Source: Actinomadura hallensis
Lineage (GTDB): Bacteria; Actinomycetota; Actinomycetes; Streptosporangiales; Streptosporangiaceae
Direction: 5' to 3'
DNA length: 64,000 bases
NCBI RefSeq assembly: GCF_006716765.1
Contig: NZ_VFPO01000001.1
Location: 5,394,001-5,458,000 of the forward strand
This document shows, piece by piece, positions 1-8,281 of this stretch. Each line of letters begins with the position of its first letter. Position 1 is the first letter of the stretch. The position numbers and the translations under genes were made by a program. The notes under the pieces were generated by a model that worked only from the letters and a program-made list of their open reading frames with translations, made no database searches and was not told the origin of the DNA.

Positions 1-53
1 ATGGGCGGTGGTCTCCGGAGCCGTGTGCGCAGGTTCGAATCCTGCAGGGGGCG
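1..53 (+). tRNA. 3' part of a class II tRNA (Leu/Ser type), cut by window edge
   Basis: A T arm is visible: a 5-bp stem (29-33 with 41-45) enclosing the loop TTCGAAT at 34-40. It is followed by seven acceptor bases and a G discriminator at 53. The bases before the T arm (about 4-26) can fold as a long variable arm (CGG...CCG), which points to Leu, Ser or Sec. The G discriminator favours Ser, but the anticodon lies outside the window, so identity cannot be set. No CCA is encoded. Confidence 0.45.
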
Positions 54-330
54 CCGACGAATCACCAGCGGAAACATCCGCTGACCTGCTTGGACAGTCA
101 CAGGACACGCCTAGGTGCGTGTGCGGCAATGTGCTATCGGATGCCACCAACGGCGGCCATCTGGGTACTGAGCGGGTAACGGACAATCCGACCACAGGTG
201 ACGAAGCGTCCCCTCTCCAGCCCTCGTCTGCCGAGACTGCGTCTCCTGAGGGCGCTCCGGCCGCTGGTCCGACGCACCGCACATCACAACCACCGGAAGC
301 AGCCGATCCGCCAGAGGACGCCCGGGGGTG
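54..330. other. Gene-free stretch between tRNA end and IS256-type element
   Basis: No open frame here has coding character. It is the junction between the tRNA 3' end and the left end of the insertion sequence. I see no promoter, terminator or repeat of the tRNA end in it. Confidence 0.5.
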
Positions 331-1703
331 TGTCCAGTTAACGGTGTAACTCGGTCTTGCTCGGGTTAGTTGCGGGCGGCGGTGAGGCGGCCTTCGAAGG
401 CGATGTCGAAGGCGTTGAGGGCGGCCTTCCAGCGGGCGATCCAGCGTTTGCGGCCGGTGCCGGTGGGGTCCAGGCTCATCACCGCGAGGTAGACGCACTT
501 GAGGGCGGCCTGCTCGTTGGGGAAGTGCCCGCGGGCCTTGACCGCGCGGCGGATCCGGGCGTTCACGCTCTCGATGGCGTTGGTGGAGCACACGACCTTG
601 CGGATCTCGGGGTCGAACTGCAGGAACGGCACGAACTCGGCCCAGGCGTTCTCCCAAAGCCGCACGATCGCCGGGTACTTGCCACCCCATGTTTCCGCGA
701 ACTCCAGCCATCGCTCCATCGCCGCCGACTCGGCCGGGGCGGTGTAGACGGGCTTGAGCGCACGCGCGATCTTGTCCCAGTCCTGGCGGGCCGCGTACCG
801 GAACGAGTTGCGCAGCAGATGGACGATGCACGTCTGGACCAGGCCCTGCGGCCAGACGTTGCCGACGGCGTCGGGCAGGCCGGTCAGCCCGTCGCACACC
901 ACCATGCACACATCGTCCACGCCCCGGTTCTTGAGTTCGGTGAGGACCTGCAGCCAGTACTTGGCGCCTTCTCCGCCGTCGCCGGCCCACAGCCCAAGGA
1001 TGTCGCGGGTGCCGTCGACGGTAACGGCCAGCGCCACGTAGATGGGCGGTTGGCGACGTGCCCGTCGCGGATCTTGACGTGGATGGCGTCCAAGAAGATC
1101 ACCGGGTAGACGCTGTCGAGCGGCCGGTTCTGCCACTCGGTCATCGAGTCCAGGACCTTGTCGGTGATGGTCGAGATGGTCTGCTTGGACACGCTGGCGC
1201 CGTACACCTGGGTCAGGTGCGCCGAGATCTCGCCATGGGTCAGGCCCTTGGCCGACAGGGACAGCACCATCTCGTCCACGCCGGTCAGCCGCCGCTGCCG
1301 CTTGCGGACGATCTTCGGCTCGAAGGTGGCGTCCCGGTCGCGCGGGACGTCGATCTCGACCGGCCCGACCTCGGTGGTCACGGTCTTGGATCGGTGCCCG
1401 TTACGGACGTTCCCGCCTCCTTCGCCGGCCCGCTCGTGGCGGTCACGGCCGAGGTGGTCGGTGAGTTCGCCCTCGAGTGCGGACTCCAGCACCCGCTTGG
1501 TCAGCTCGGCCAGCAGACCGCCCTGGCCGGTCAGCTCCAGGCCCTGCTCGCGGGCCTGGGCGACCAATCGGCCGACCAGTTCCTGCTCGACCACGGCCGC
1601 CGGACCGCGCTTCTCGTCGGGCTCGGCCACCACGGCCTCCGTCTTCACTTCAGTCGTCATCAGGTGTCACTCCTTGATCAGGAGTTACACCGAAAACCGT
1701 ACA
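331..1703. mobile_element. IS256-family insertion sequence with inverted ends
   Basis: The element carries one transposase gene on the minus strand. The outer 22 bases at 331-352 and the complement of 1682-1703 match at 18 of 22 positions and share the inner core CGGTGTAACTC, which I take as the terminal inverted repeats. No 8-bp target duplication is obvious next to these ends, so the outer limits may be off by a few bases or one flank may have been rearranged. The transposase is frameshifted, so the copy is probably inactive on its own. Confidence 0.75.
366..1660 (-). pseudogene. IS256-family transposase, frameshifted
   Basis: This is a mutator-type DDE transposase that would catalyse movement of the surrounding element. 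The N-terminal part (start near 1660) runs to the first catalytic Asp in IFLDAIHVKIRDG. The remainder, with the second Asp (MVVCDGLTGLPDAV) and the Glu (NAIESVNARIRRAVKARG), is in another frame. The break lies at about 1044-1046: the coding strand has CGCCCATC where CGCCCCATC would keep the frame, so one C is missing. All family motifs are present on both sides of the break, which means a recent mutation or a sequence error. Confidence 0.85.
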
Positions 1704-1741
1704 GTCCCCCGGCCGGCCTACGCGTGGTGGGAGTGGTCTGA

Positions 1742-2691
1742 TTGACCGCCGCCGTCCGAACCATCGGGCGGCCCCCGGGCGGCGTCGTACAGTTGCCTCG
1801 CTCACTGCTGTACTCAAAGGCCCACAGCGGGCTGGCGGTGTGGGCGTGGGCGATGTACGAGACGCTCATGCCTCGCCAGGTAAGAGGCGGACGGGCTCCC
1901 GCAACAGCGCGCCGGGCGTTCTTGGCGGAACGCGCCGGGGTGTCGACCACAACACTGGATGATGCGCGCCGCCAGCTGCTGGCCCCGGTACCGGAGGGCG
2001 CTTTTCTAGCGCGGTCCGCGCCGCGGGGGAGTAAACGCAGCGTTCTGCACGTGGTCAAGCGCCGGCCGGCGGATACGGGCGAGCGTTTCGCGGCGGTACC
2101 GGCGTGGACGTTGGGTGTGCTTTGGGCCGGGCGTCGCCGTCCGGCCGGGATGGTCTCAGCCGAGGCGTGGCGCCTGTACGCAGCCATCACAGACAAGGCC
2201 GCATGCGGCAACCGGTCAAGCGCGGTCGACATGACGGTCGGGCGCCTGGGCGCGCTGTTCGGCGTCTCGTCTTGTACTGCGCGGCGTCGGCTCGCTGAGC
2301 TGGAGGCTGCGGGTCTGGTCGAGGTGACCCAGCGCCAGGGCGGGTGGCTGTCGTTGCTGGTGTCGCTGACTCCGGACCAGGCCACCGCGGCCGCCGCGGC
2401 GTTCAGCCAGCACGGTCGGCGCCGCATCAGCGGCCAAAGTGACCCCTCTCAGGTGACGGCACTCACCCCTCGCAGGAGCCAGGACACAGCCCTGGAAAAT
2501 TCCGGCACTCCACAGGAGTCACCCTCTACCGATGCATCCCCTGAGGAGCCACCGCCGCTTCCCGCCGTAGGCGCCTACAGCAACCAGGACCGCGCCCACG
2601 GCGTGGTCGGAGGGATTTTCGCCGGGCATCGAAAACGCTCTCGACCGCCTCGGCATCTGGTGCTTGACGCCGCGGCGGTCTACCGGGCACT
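1742..2691 (+). pseudogene. Plasmid-type winged-helix protein, 3' end lost to an IS
   Basis: The start is TTG at 1742, because an in-frame TGA lies immediately upstream; a GGGAG stretch stands 5' of it. The product has two helix-turn-helix-like segments. The first is near residues 45-75 (RRAFLAERAGVSTTTLDDAR), the second near 165-200 (VGRLGALFGVSSCTARRRLA). A Pro/Ser/Thr-rich linker follows. This resembles replication-initiator or HTH proteins of actinobacterial plasmids and integrative elements; I infer that from layout and cannot name a family. The frame runs without a stop into the left end of the next insertion sequence, so the natural C-terminus is missing. Confidence 0.55.
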
Positions 2692-3580
2692 GAGCCTTTT
2701 CCATCTTCAGTCTGCGCTGGTCAGGTGGAGGCAGAGGACAGCTTGGACGAGGGTGGTGGTTCGGGCCGGTGAGCAGCGGAGCTTGCGCAGGACGCGCCAG
2801 GACTTGAGCGTGGCGACGGCCTGCTCGACCAGTGCCCGGATCCTGGCATGAGACCGGTTGACGGCCTGCTGTCCCTGCGAGAGGTTCTCCCGCCGGCCGC
2901 GGTAAGGGACGCGGACCGTGCCGCCGGCGCCCTGGTAGGCCTTGTCGGCCCAGCAGGTGATGCCGGTCTCGGCGAGGGCGTCGATGATGCCGTGCTCGCG
3001 GGCCGCGCGGACGTCGTGGACGGCCCCGGGCAGGGCTGGTGAGGCCCATGGCAGCCGCCCGGCGGGATCGGCGAGGACCTGCACATTCATCCCGTGCTTC
3101 TTGTGCTTTCCCGAGTAGAATGGCCGGTCTGCGGCGACCCGGTCGATCGGCAGCAGCGTGCCGTCGAGCAGGACGAACGCCTTCGCCGATGCCGTCCGTG
3201 CCGCCTGGGCGAGCGTCGGGGCCAGGGCTGCCAGGACCTCGATCGCCTCGGTGATGTAGCGGTAGGCGGTGGTGATCCCGACACCGAAACCGGCGGCGAG
3301 CTGGGCATAGGTGTGCCCGTTGCGCAGGTGGGCGAGGACGAGCAGGGCTTGGCGGCCCGCGGGCAGGCGCCGCCACCGGGTGCCGAGGACGCGGCGGTGT
3401 TCCCGCAGGCGGTCGGACAGGAGGCGCAGGGCGGCGCTGGACACATCGATGCCAGACGGGTAGACAAGCATGCGAAGCCTCTGGTGGAGCCGGTTCTCTT
3501 GGTCGATAACCGATCTACCAGGGGCTTCGCTCGTCTGTCAGCCCAACCCCGCAGCCACCGCGGCAGGTTGAAAAGGGCTC
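2692..3580. mobile_element. IS5-type insertion sequence with intact transposase
   Basis: One minus-strand transposase lies between imperfect inverted ends: GAGCCTTTTC at 2692-2701 and the complement GAGCCCTTTTC at 3570-3580. A second, longer imperfect inverted repeat at about 3474-3530 sits just upstream of the transposase start and may hold its promoter. Both flanking genes (the HTH gene on the left, the exonuclease VII-like gene on the right) are broken at or near these limits. No clear target duplication is visible, so the limits are approximate. Confidence 0.5.
2707..3471 (-). CDS. IS5-type transposase (DDE_Tnp_4 domain)
   Basis: 254 residues. An N-terminal helix-turn-helix region (residues 45-85, with NGHTYAQLAAGFGVGITTAY) is followed by an RNase H-like DDE domain. 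The first Asp is in FVLLDGTLLPID, the second in CWADKAYQG, and the Glu in ALVEQAVATLKSW. Length and motif order fit IS5-type transposases acting in trans on the element ends. No frameshift or stop is seen, in contrast to the IS256-type copy nearby, so this may be the only active mobile gene in the window. Confidence 0.85.
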   Translation of the reverse strand: MLVYPSGIDVSSAALRLLSDRLREHRRVLGTRWRRLPAGRQALLVLAHLRNGHTYAQLAAGFGVGITTAYRYITEAIEVLAALAPTLAQAARTASAKAFVLLDGTLLPIDRVAADRPFYSGKHKKHGMNVQVLADPAGRLPWASPALPGAVHDVRAAREHGIIDALAETGITCWADKAYQGAGGTVRVPYRGRRENLSQGQQAVNRSHARIRALVEQAVATLKSWRVLRKLRCSPARTTTLVQAVLCLHLTSAD

Positions 3581-4241
3581 CATGCCACCGGGCCCAGGCG
3601 TCGTCGAGTTCTCGTCTGGCCATGCGGCCCCTGGTTGTAGAGAGCGATGGGGAGCCCTTCCGCCAGCGCGCGCCGGGCGCCCTCCATGTATCGAGCCAGG
3701 TTTGCCAGAGCAGCTCCCGCTCTGGACGGAGTGGTCAGGCGTAGTCCGCCATGCGATCGGCTTTGGCGACGTCCCGTTCGTGGCCGACGCCGGTGATGAC
3801 CGCAAGCCCTTGAGCTTGGACGTTCGCGATGGCTTCGAGCACGTCAGGATCATTCAGCGGCGCTTGCCAACTTCTAACAGGCCACTGTCCGGCCGGATGG
3901 TTGCCTCCACCCCTGGTGATAAGGATTCCGCCCCACTCACGAGGATTCTTGGCCGCCTCGCCCATGAAGTAGATGAGACGGCGAGCGGTACCAGCCTCTT
4001 CCGAGCGAATCGCGTAACGGTGATCCAAGGTAGCCACCTCGTGCAAGTGGCCAAGATCGCGCCAACCTGCACTGCCCTTAGAGGCCGTCAATACCATTAG
4101 AGGCTTCTCAAGATCTAGAATAGGCCAGCGCTTAGAGAATTCCGTTTCTCGAAACAGCGGCAGGGAAGGCACTTGCGGTTTTTCGAAGAAGGTAACAGTT
4201 CGGGGTGGCGCTCCGGTTGCCGCATCGACGAGGTCGAGCAT
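3581..4241 (-). pseudogene. Exonuclease VII large-subunit-like protein, frameshifted and truncated
   Basis: The 168-residue frame from 4241 to 3735 carries exonuclease VII large-subunit signatures: ILITRGGG, the LNDPDVLEAI segment and AVITGVGHERDVAKADRM. The frame stops right after MADYA. Adding one base at about 3738 continues it with TTPSRAGAALANLARYMEG, the expected next segment, so a base has been lost. The 3' end runs into the insertion-sequence limit. The product is far shorter than an ordinary XseA (about 400 residues) and lacks the N-terminal OB fold. The GC content is lower than that of its neighbours, suggesting foreign origin. A housekeeping xseA is unlikely; an accessory homologue is likely. 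Confidence 0.55.
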
Positions 4242-4253
4242 CCCACCACGGGT

Positions 4254-4387
4254 TGCCGGACGAATGGTCGACGCGGTCCCCTGCCTGGGACCATTACGAC
4301 CTCAAGCCTTTGACCAAGGCCGAGTTCGAGGACGTCTGGAGCCGTGCCCGCCGGGCTTGTGAAGCCGGATCACGGGGCCGTCCGTGA
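4254..4387 (+). pseudogene. C-terminal remnant of an unidentified protein
   Basis: This short frame ends in a coherent protein-like segment (WDHYDLKPLTKAEFEDVWSR) and a TGA at 4385, but has no credible start. It reads toward the opposite strand from the exonuclease VII-like fragment, and the two meet near 4241-4254, which looks like a rearrangement joint. I cannot assign a family. Confidence 0.3.
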
Positions 4388-4407
4388 GCGAGCCGCTGGC
4401 GGTGTGG

Positions 4408-4758
4408 TCAGAGGGTGTCGCGAAGTTGGTCGGCTAGGGCGTCTACTGCCTGGGCTGCTGCTTCAACCAGTGCTTTGCCTGTGGGAGTTCCGGTCACTGC
4501 CCATACTTCTCGGTCTTCTTCCTCGACGCTGGTGACACCGTTGACACCGCTCAGCGCGTTCGCGATGCGACGGCGGAGTTCGGGTTCCAGAGGGTCGGTG
4601 CGGATGAACTCCATGGCCCAAACGCTGATGCTCCACAAGTCGCCCTCTCGGCTTCTGGAAGCCGATACAGCGCGCAGGTTCGGTTCTTCCGTCTTTCGGA
4701 CCCACTCCTCAGCTATCCCGGGGTCGAGCGGTTGAACCTGTTGAATGTCTTCACTCAC
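4408..4758 (-). CDS. Hypothetical protein, 116 residues
   Basis: Start ATG at 4758, TGA stop at 4408. The protein is acidic and soluble, with no signal peptide or membrane segment. It begins MSEDIQQVQPLDPGIAEEW and has an alternating charged/hydrophobic pattern (ALSGVNGVTSVEEEDREVWA) like a small alpha/beta fold. I recognise no family. It lies 76 bp downstream of the small protein at 4835-5074 on the same strand and may be co-transcribed with it. Confidence 0.55.
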   Translation of the reverse strand: MSEDIQQVQPLDPGIAEEWVRKTEEPNLRAVSASRSREGDLWSISVWAMEFIRTDPLEPELRRRIANALSGVNGVTSVEEEDREVWAVTGTPTGKALVEAAAQAVDALADQLRDTL

Positions 4759-4834
4759 GGGACGAGGCCATTTCTCGGTCGCCGTCGGATCCGCTCGTTC
4801 AGGCTGCGTGGGCGCGGGCCGTCGGCGGCAAGGG

Positions 4835-5074
4835 TCATGGGGCGGGGTGGAAGTAGACGGTCAGGCTCGGCCAGGGGCCGTCGGCGGTGATCTCTTGGTG
4901 CAGGATCAGGTCTTGGACCTCTACCGGGCCCAGTTTCTCGAGCGAGTCGGCGACCCGTCGCAGGAGTGCCGGGACGTCTCCTTGGCCCGGGCCCTTCGGG
5001 TTCGCTTGCGAGAAATGCCGGATCGGCCACGAGTCACCGTCACCGGACGCTTGTCCGCCCTCCGCAGGAGTCAT
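4835..5074 (-). CDS. Small conserved actinobacterial protein, 79 residues
   Basis: The middle of the protein (SWPIRHFSQANPKGPGQGDV, then ALLRRVADSLEKLGPVEVQ) matches, from memory, a widespread small actinobacterial protein of unknown function that ends in WPSLTVYFHPAP. There is no membrane segment. The start is ATG at 5074. No biochemical role is known to me. Confidence 0.65.
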   Translation of the reverse strand: MTPAEGGQASGDGDSWPIRHFSQANPKGPGQGDVPALLRRVADSLEKLGPVEVQDLILHQEITADGPWPSLTVYFHPAP

Positions 5075-5326
5075 GATCGAGAAGATACGGGACCTGCGGA
5101 GGGCTCGACGAGCGAGGAGAGTCGTTCGACTGTCGGGCGGGCGCGAACTTCTTTGTGAGCAGGCCCGTCCAGCCGCCCAGCCTGGGGCAATTGCCGTTTC
5201 GGTGAGGCCCGCGCGACGTTGTAGACGCCGGATGCCTCTTCGGGGGTCCCTTGGTGCGTGGGCCGGGGTGCCTGTCCTGAGTGCATCGGCGGCAGCTCCG
5301 GGTGGCTGCCCCGGCCCGTTGGGGCG

Positions 5327-5680
5327 TTATGTCCAGAAGACCGCTACGGCCACGTTGGCCAGGGCCAGGGCTCCGATGGCCATGAAGGCGGGCGTGTTCA
5401 GGGGGCGGCGGCGGCCTACGAGGATGAGGACGAGTGCGGCCAGGACGACGAGCAGCTTGACGGTGATCTTGACGTTGTTCACCTCGGCGTCCAGCGCGCC
5501 CTGAAGAACGCCTACCAGGGCGACGCCGGTCACCAGTTGGGTGAGGGCGCCGTGCAGCATGCCCGTGCTGGGCTTGACCGGGCCGGGCCTCGCCGCCGGA
5601 AGCTGGGCCAGAAAGCCGCCGATGAGCACCGCCAGGCCGACGAAGTGGAAGAACAGCAGCAAATGCCGAACGAACTCCAA
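5327..5680 (-). CDS. Small integral membrane protein (four segments)
   Basis: I start this gene at TTG 5680 because GGAGG stands four bases before it and the protein then begins LEFVRHLLLFFHFVG, the first membrane helix. A longer reading from 5743 would start inside the operator. Four hydrophobic segments are spread over 117 residues (near 4-24, 42-62, 72-92 and 98-116). The family resembles small actinobacterial integral membrane proteins with no known function. A perfect inverted repeat lies 36 bp upstream of the start, which suggests repressor control. Confidence 0.7.
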   Translation of the reverse strand: MEFVRHLLLFFHFVGLAVLIGGFLAQLPAARPGPVKPSTGMLHGALTQLVTGVALVGVLQGALDAEVNNVKITVKLLVVLAALVLILVGRRRPLNTPAFMAIGALALANVAVAVFWT

Positions 5681-5715
5681 GGATGACCTCCGGGAGGGAC
5701 CTGCGAACGCCCTGA

Positions 5716-5732
5716 TACTACAGGTTGTAGTA
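5716..5732. promoter_or_regulatory. Perfect inverted repeat TACTACA-GGT-TGTAGTA (operator)
   Basis: A 7-bp perfect dyad with a 3-bp centre lies upstream of the small membrane protein gene and downstream of the frameshifted FadR-type gene. The TACA...TGTA core is the kind of site bound by BlaI/MecI/CopY-type winged-helix repressors (known for that family). No such regulator is encoded in the window. Confidence 0.6.
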
Positions 5733-5777
5733 CATACCGCCACTCATGCGAACTCGCCGGTCAGAGGGGCTGTGCGG

Positions 5778-6441
5778 TCAGTGGCGGCCCAGGAGGTTGT
5801 CGGAGACGTGTTCCAGGTGGCGGCGCATGCGGGTTTCGGCGGCTTCCGGGTCGCGGTCGTGGAGGGCTTCCACGATCTCGGTGTGTTCGGCGCGGTAGCA
5901 GCGCAGGCGCTCGGGGGTGGCCGTCCGGCGTTTCAGGCTTCCCCAGACCGGTGAGTTGCGGGCCGTGGTGACGACGTCGAAGACGCACATCAGCAGGCCG
6001 TTGTGGGCGGCTTGGGCGATGGCGTGGTGGAGCCGGGCGTCCCACATCTCGAAGGATTCGTGGTCGTCGCTTCGGTTGCCCTGGTCGAGGCAGTGCTTGA
6101 TGCGGTCCAGGTCGGCCTGGGTGGCGACCCGGGCGGCCAGGGCGGTGACCGGTGGTTCTATCAGCAGGCGCACCTGCATGATCTCGGCGGGGCTGGTGTT
6201 GGTCAGGGCGGCGTCCGCGGGGGGGTGCGGCCACCTCCGTGAGGAACGTGCCGCGTCCCACCTCGCGGACCACCAAGCCCTCCCGTTCGAGTGCCTCCAA
6301 GGCCCGCCGTATCGCGCTGCGGGGGGCGGACAGGCGCTCGACCAGGACGCGTTCCGCCGGCAGTTCGGCGCCCGGCCCCAGCGTGCCGTCGCGCAGCCCG
6401 TCGCGCAGGAGGGCCCGCAGCGAGTGCTCAACGCTGATCAC
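5778..6441 (-). pseudogene. FadR-subfamily GntR regulator, frameshifted in a G7 run
   Basis: From GTG 6441 the first 70 residues are a GntR winged helix (LPAERVLVERLSAPRSAIRR, then LEREGLVVREVGRGTFLTEV). The FCD ligand-binding domain follows in another frame (EIMQVRLLIEPPVTALAARV ... DARLHHAIAQAAHNGLL ... HTEIVEALHDRDPEAAETRM). The shift is at the G run 6219-6225: six bases would join the two halves, seven are present. With that base removed the protein is a normal 220-residue FadR-type regulator. Either a sequencing error or a fresh null allele. Confidence 0.8.
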
Positions 6442-6529
6442 GCCGCCCTACGGATGGCCCGAGACCGAGGGCACCGAGGGCGACACCGGCGAACGGGCCT
6501 CCCCGAGGGAGGCTTCGGCGACCTGGAGG

Positions 6530-6828
6530 ACGCTGGAGCACGCCGACGGCTCGGGGCCCGCGCTGGGCCTGATGCGCAGCGAGTCGCCCGTGGAGCGGCA
6601 TCCGCGCGTCCATCTCGATCTGCTGGTGGACACCGCCGCCGAGCAGGAGGCGACGATCGAGCGCCTGATCGGCCTCGGGGCGACCAGGGTCGGCTGGGAC
6701 CTGTACCCGCCGGACCCGGACTTCGTCGTCCTCGCGACCCGGACGGCAACGCCTTCTGCGTCGTCGACATGAGCCGTCAGGCTTCTGCCGCGGGCCAGCC
6801 CCGTGTCAGCCGGTGCTGCCGGCGGTGA
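6530..6828 (+). pseudogene. Remnant of a glyoxalase-like (VOC) protein
   Basis: The plus-strand frame reads GPALGLMRSESPVERHPRVH, then DLLVDTAAEQEATIERLIG and a DFVVLA segment. After loss of one base near 6736 it continues in the next frame as PDGNAFCVVD. These are the C-terminal strands of the Glyoxalase_6 type VOC fold. The N-terminal half is absent or unrecognisable and no start is seen. The 3' end overlaps the convergent DUF2267 gene. Confidence 0.6.
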
Positions 6829-7207
6829 CGAGTTCCCGGATGTCGTTGGGAAGCGAGTCCTTCACCTTGTCCATCACGCCGCCCTGGGTGGCCTCCCCCA
6901 CCACTTCGAGCACGACCCGCGAGAGGAAGGCGGCCTGCGGATCGTCGGTGTGGGCCCGGTTCGCGACGCGTTCGATGAAGGTGTGCCGGTCGAAGCGTTC
7001 ACCGGTCCCCGCGCCGCCGAACACCTCGGTGCGCCGGAGATGCTCGCCGATCTCGCGTGGCAGCTGGGCGGCGAGGTTGTCGGCCAGCCCCTCCGGCAGC
7101 CGTTCCCCGAGCGTCTCGAGCGTCGCGCGGCAGGCGGTCTCGGCCTCGCCGCGGCTGCCCAGGTGGGCGCGGGCCTGCACCTGTCCGATCAGCTGGTCGT
7201 GCTGCAT
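6806..7207 (-). CDS. DUF2267 domain protein
   Basis: 133 residues from ATG 7207, chosen over an upstream GTG because GAGGGGG lies seven bases before it. The whole protein is a DUF2267 domain: an N-terminal helix (QHDQLIGQVQARAHLGSRGE), then ACRATLETLGERLPEGLADN and an acidic middle ending in FIERVANRAHTDD. DUF2267 proteins are common in actinobacteria and often stress associated; their function is unknown. No partner gene is evident. Confidence 0.8.
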   Translation of the reverse strand: MQHDQLIGQVQARAHLGSRGEAETACRATLETLGERLPEGLADNLAAQLPREIGEHLRRTEVFGGAGTGERFDRHTFIERVANRAHTDDPQAAFLSRVVLEVVGEATQGGVMDKVKDSLPNDIRELVTAGSTG

Positions 7208-7358
7208 GTCGTTCCCCCTCACGACGGGTCGCGCTTGCCCCCGCCTTTCCCCGCCAGCCCAGGAGAAACCTCACATACCAGGACGAGGAGGCGGAAAGCC
7301 CCCGCACTGCGCGGGTGGCGGAGCCGATCGGAGGACGAGTCGCCGTAAGGCGGCGGGG

Positions 7359-8171
7359 TCAGCGCTTGATGCCGATGCCCGCCATGCCGAGCTGCTCGCC
7401 AGGAGCCAGGTTGCCGGGGTCGACCGGCCCGTCGGGACGCCATAGCGCCGTGTACGTCACGCCCGGCTCGACGAGCTCGAAGTCGCCGAACTGGGCCTCG
7501 ATCTCCTCGGGCGTCCGGGCCCAGCCCTCTTCGAGGTTCTCGCGGGTGATACGGGCGAGCTCCTGCTGCTGCGGCAGACCGGTGTCGACCAGGGACGTCA
7601 TGAACAGGTGGCTGCCCGGGGCGAGGACGTCGCGGTAGGCGGCCACGACCTCGTCGACCACGTCCGGGGACAGGTAGTGCAGCATCCCGACCAGCATGAT
7701 CACGGCGGGTCGGGAGAAGTCGAGGAGGTCCTTCACCTCGGGCGCGGCGAGGACCGCCTCGGGGTCGCGGACGTCGGCGGTCATGAACTTCGTGACGTCG
7801 TTGTTCGCGAGCAGGGCGCGTCCGTGCACCGCCACCAGGGGGTCGATGTCGACGTAGACGACCCGGGCCCGCGGGTTCTCGCGCTGGGCGACCTCGTGGG
7901 TGTTCTCGACCGTGGGCAGCCCGCTGCCGAGGTCGAGGAACTGGTCCATCCCGGCCTCGCGCGCCAGGTACCGGACGCCCCGGACCAGGACCTTGCGGTT
8001 CTCGACGGCCGACTCCCGCAGCCCCGGGATGAGCGCGGCCGTCTGGTCGGCGAGCTGCCGGTCGGCGGCGAAGTTGTCCTTCCCGCCGAGCAGCGCGTCG
8101 TAGGCGCGCGCGATGGTGGGCTTGTTGAAGTCCAGTTCCGCTGGAGGCCACTCGGGGGTCTCGTCCGCCAT
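7359..8171 (-). CDS. SAM-dependent methyltransferase (Methyltransf_19 family)
   Basis: 270 residues from ATG 8171 (a GTG at 8177 is possible). It has the family opening DFNKPTIARAYDALLGGKDN, motif I FLDLGSGLPTVENTHEVAQ, an acidic motif II VVYVDIDPLV, and VIMLVGMLHYLSPD. The C-terminus has FELVEPGVTYTALWRPDG. This family is expanded in actinomycetes and its substrates are unknown. It follows hpnH on the same strand after 110 bp, so read-through from the hopanoid operon is possible but not shown. Confidence 0.85.
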   Translation of the reverse strand: MADETPEWPPAELDFNKPTIARAYDALLGGKDNFAADRQLADQTAALIPGLRESAVENRKVLVRGVRYLAREAGMDQFLDLGSGLPTVENTHEVAQRENPRARVVYVDIDPLVAVHGRALLANNDVTKFMTADVRDPEAVLAAPEVKDLLDFSRPAVIMLVGMLHYLSPDVVDEVVAAYRDVLAPGSHLFMTSLVDTGLPQQQELARITRENLEEGWARTPEEIEAQFGDFELVEPGVTYTALWRPDGPVDPGNLAPGEQLGMAGIGIKR

Positions 8172-8281
8172 GGTCACCCGTCCAGATCGTGGTCCTGTAT
8201 CTGGATCATGGTAGTGCGGACGAGCCCGGAGAGCCCGCGAAATGCCCGGCAAATCGGACCCTCCGGACGCACGTCGTCCCC

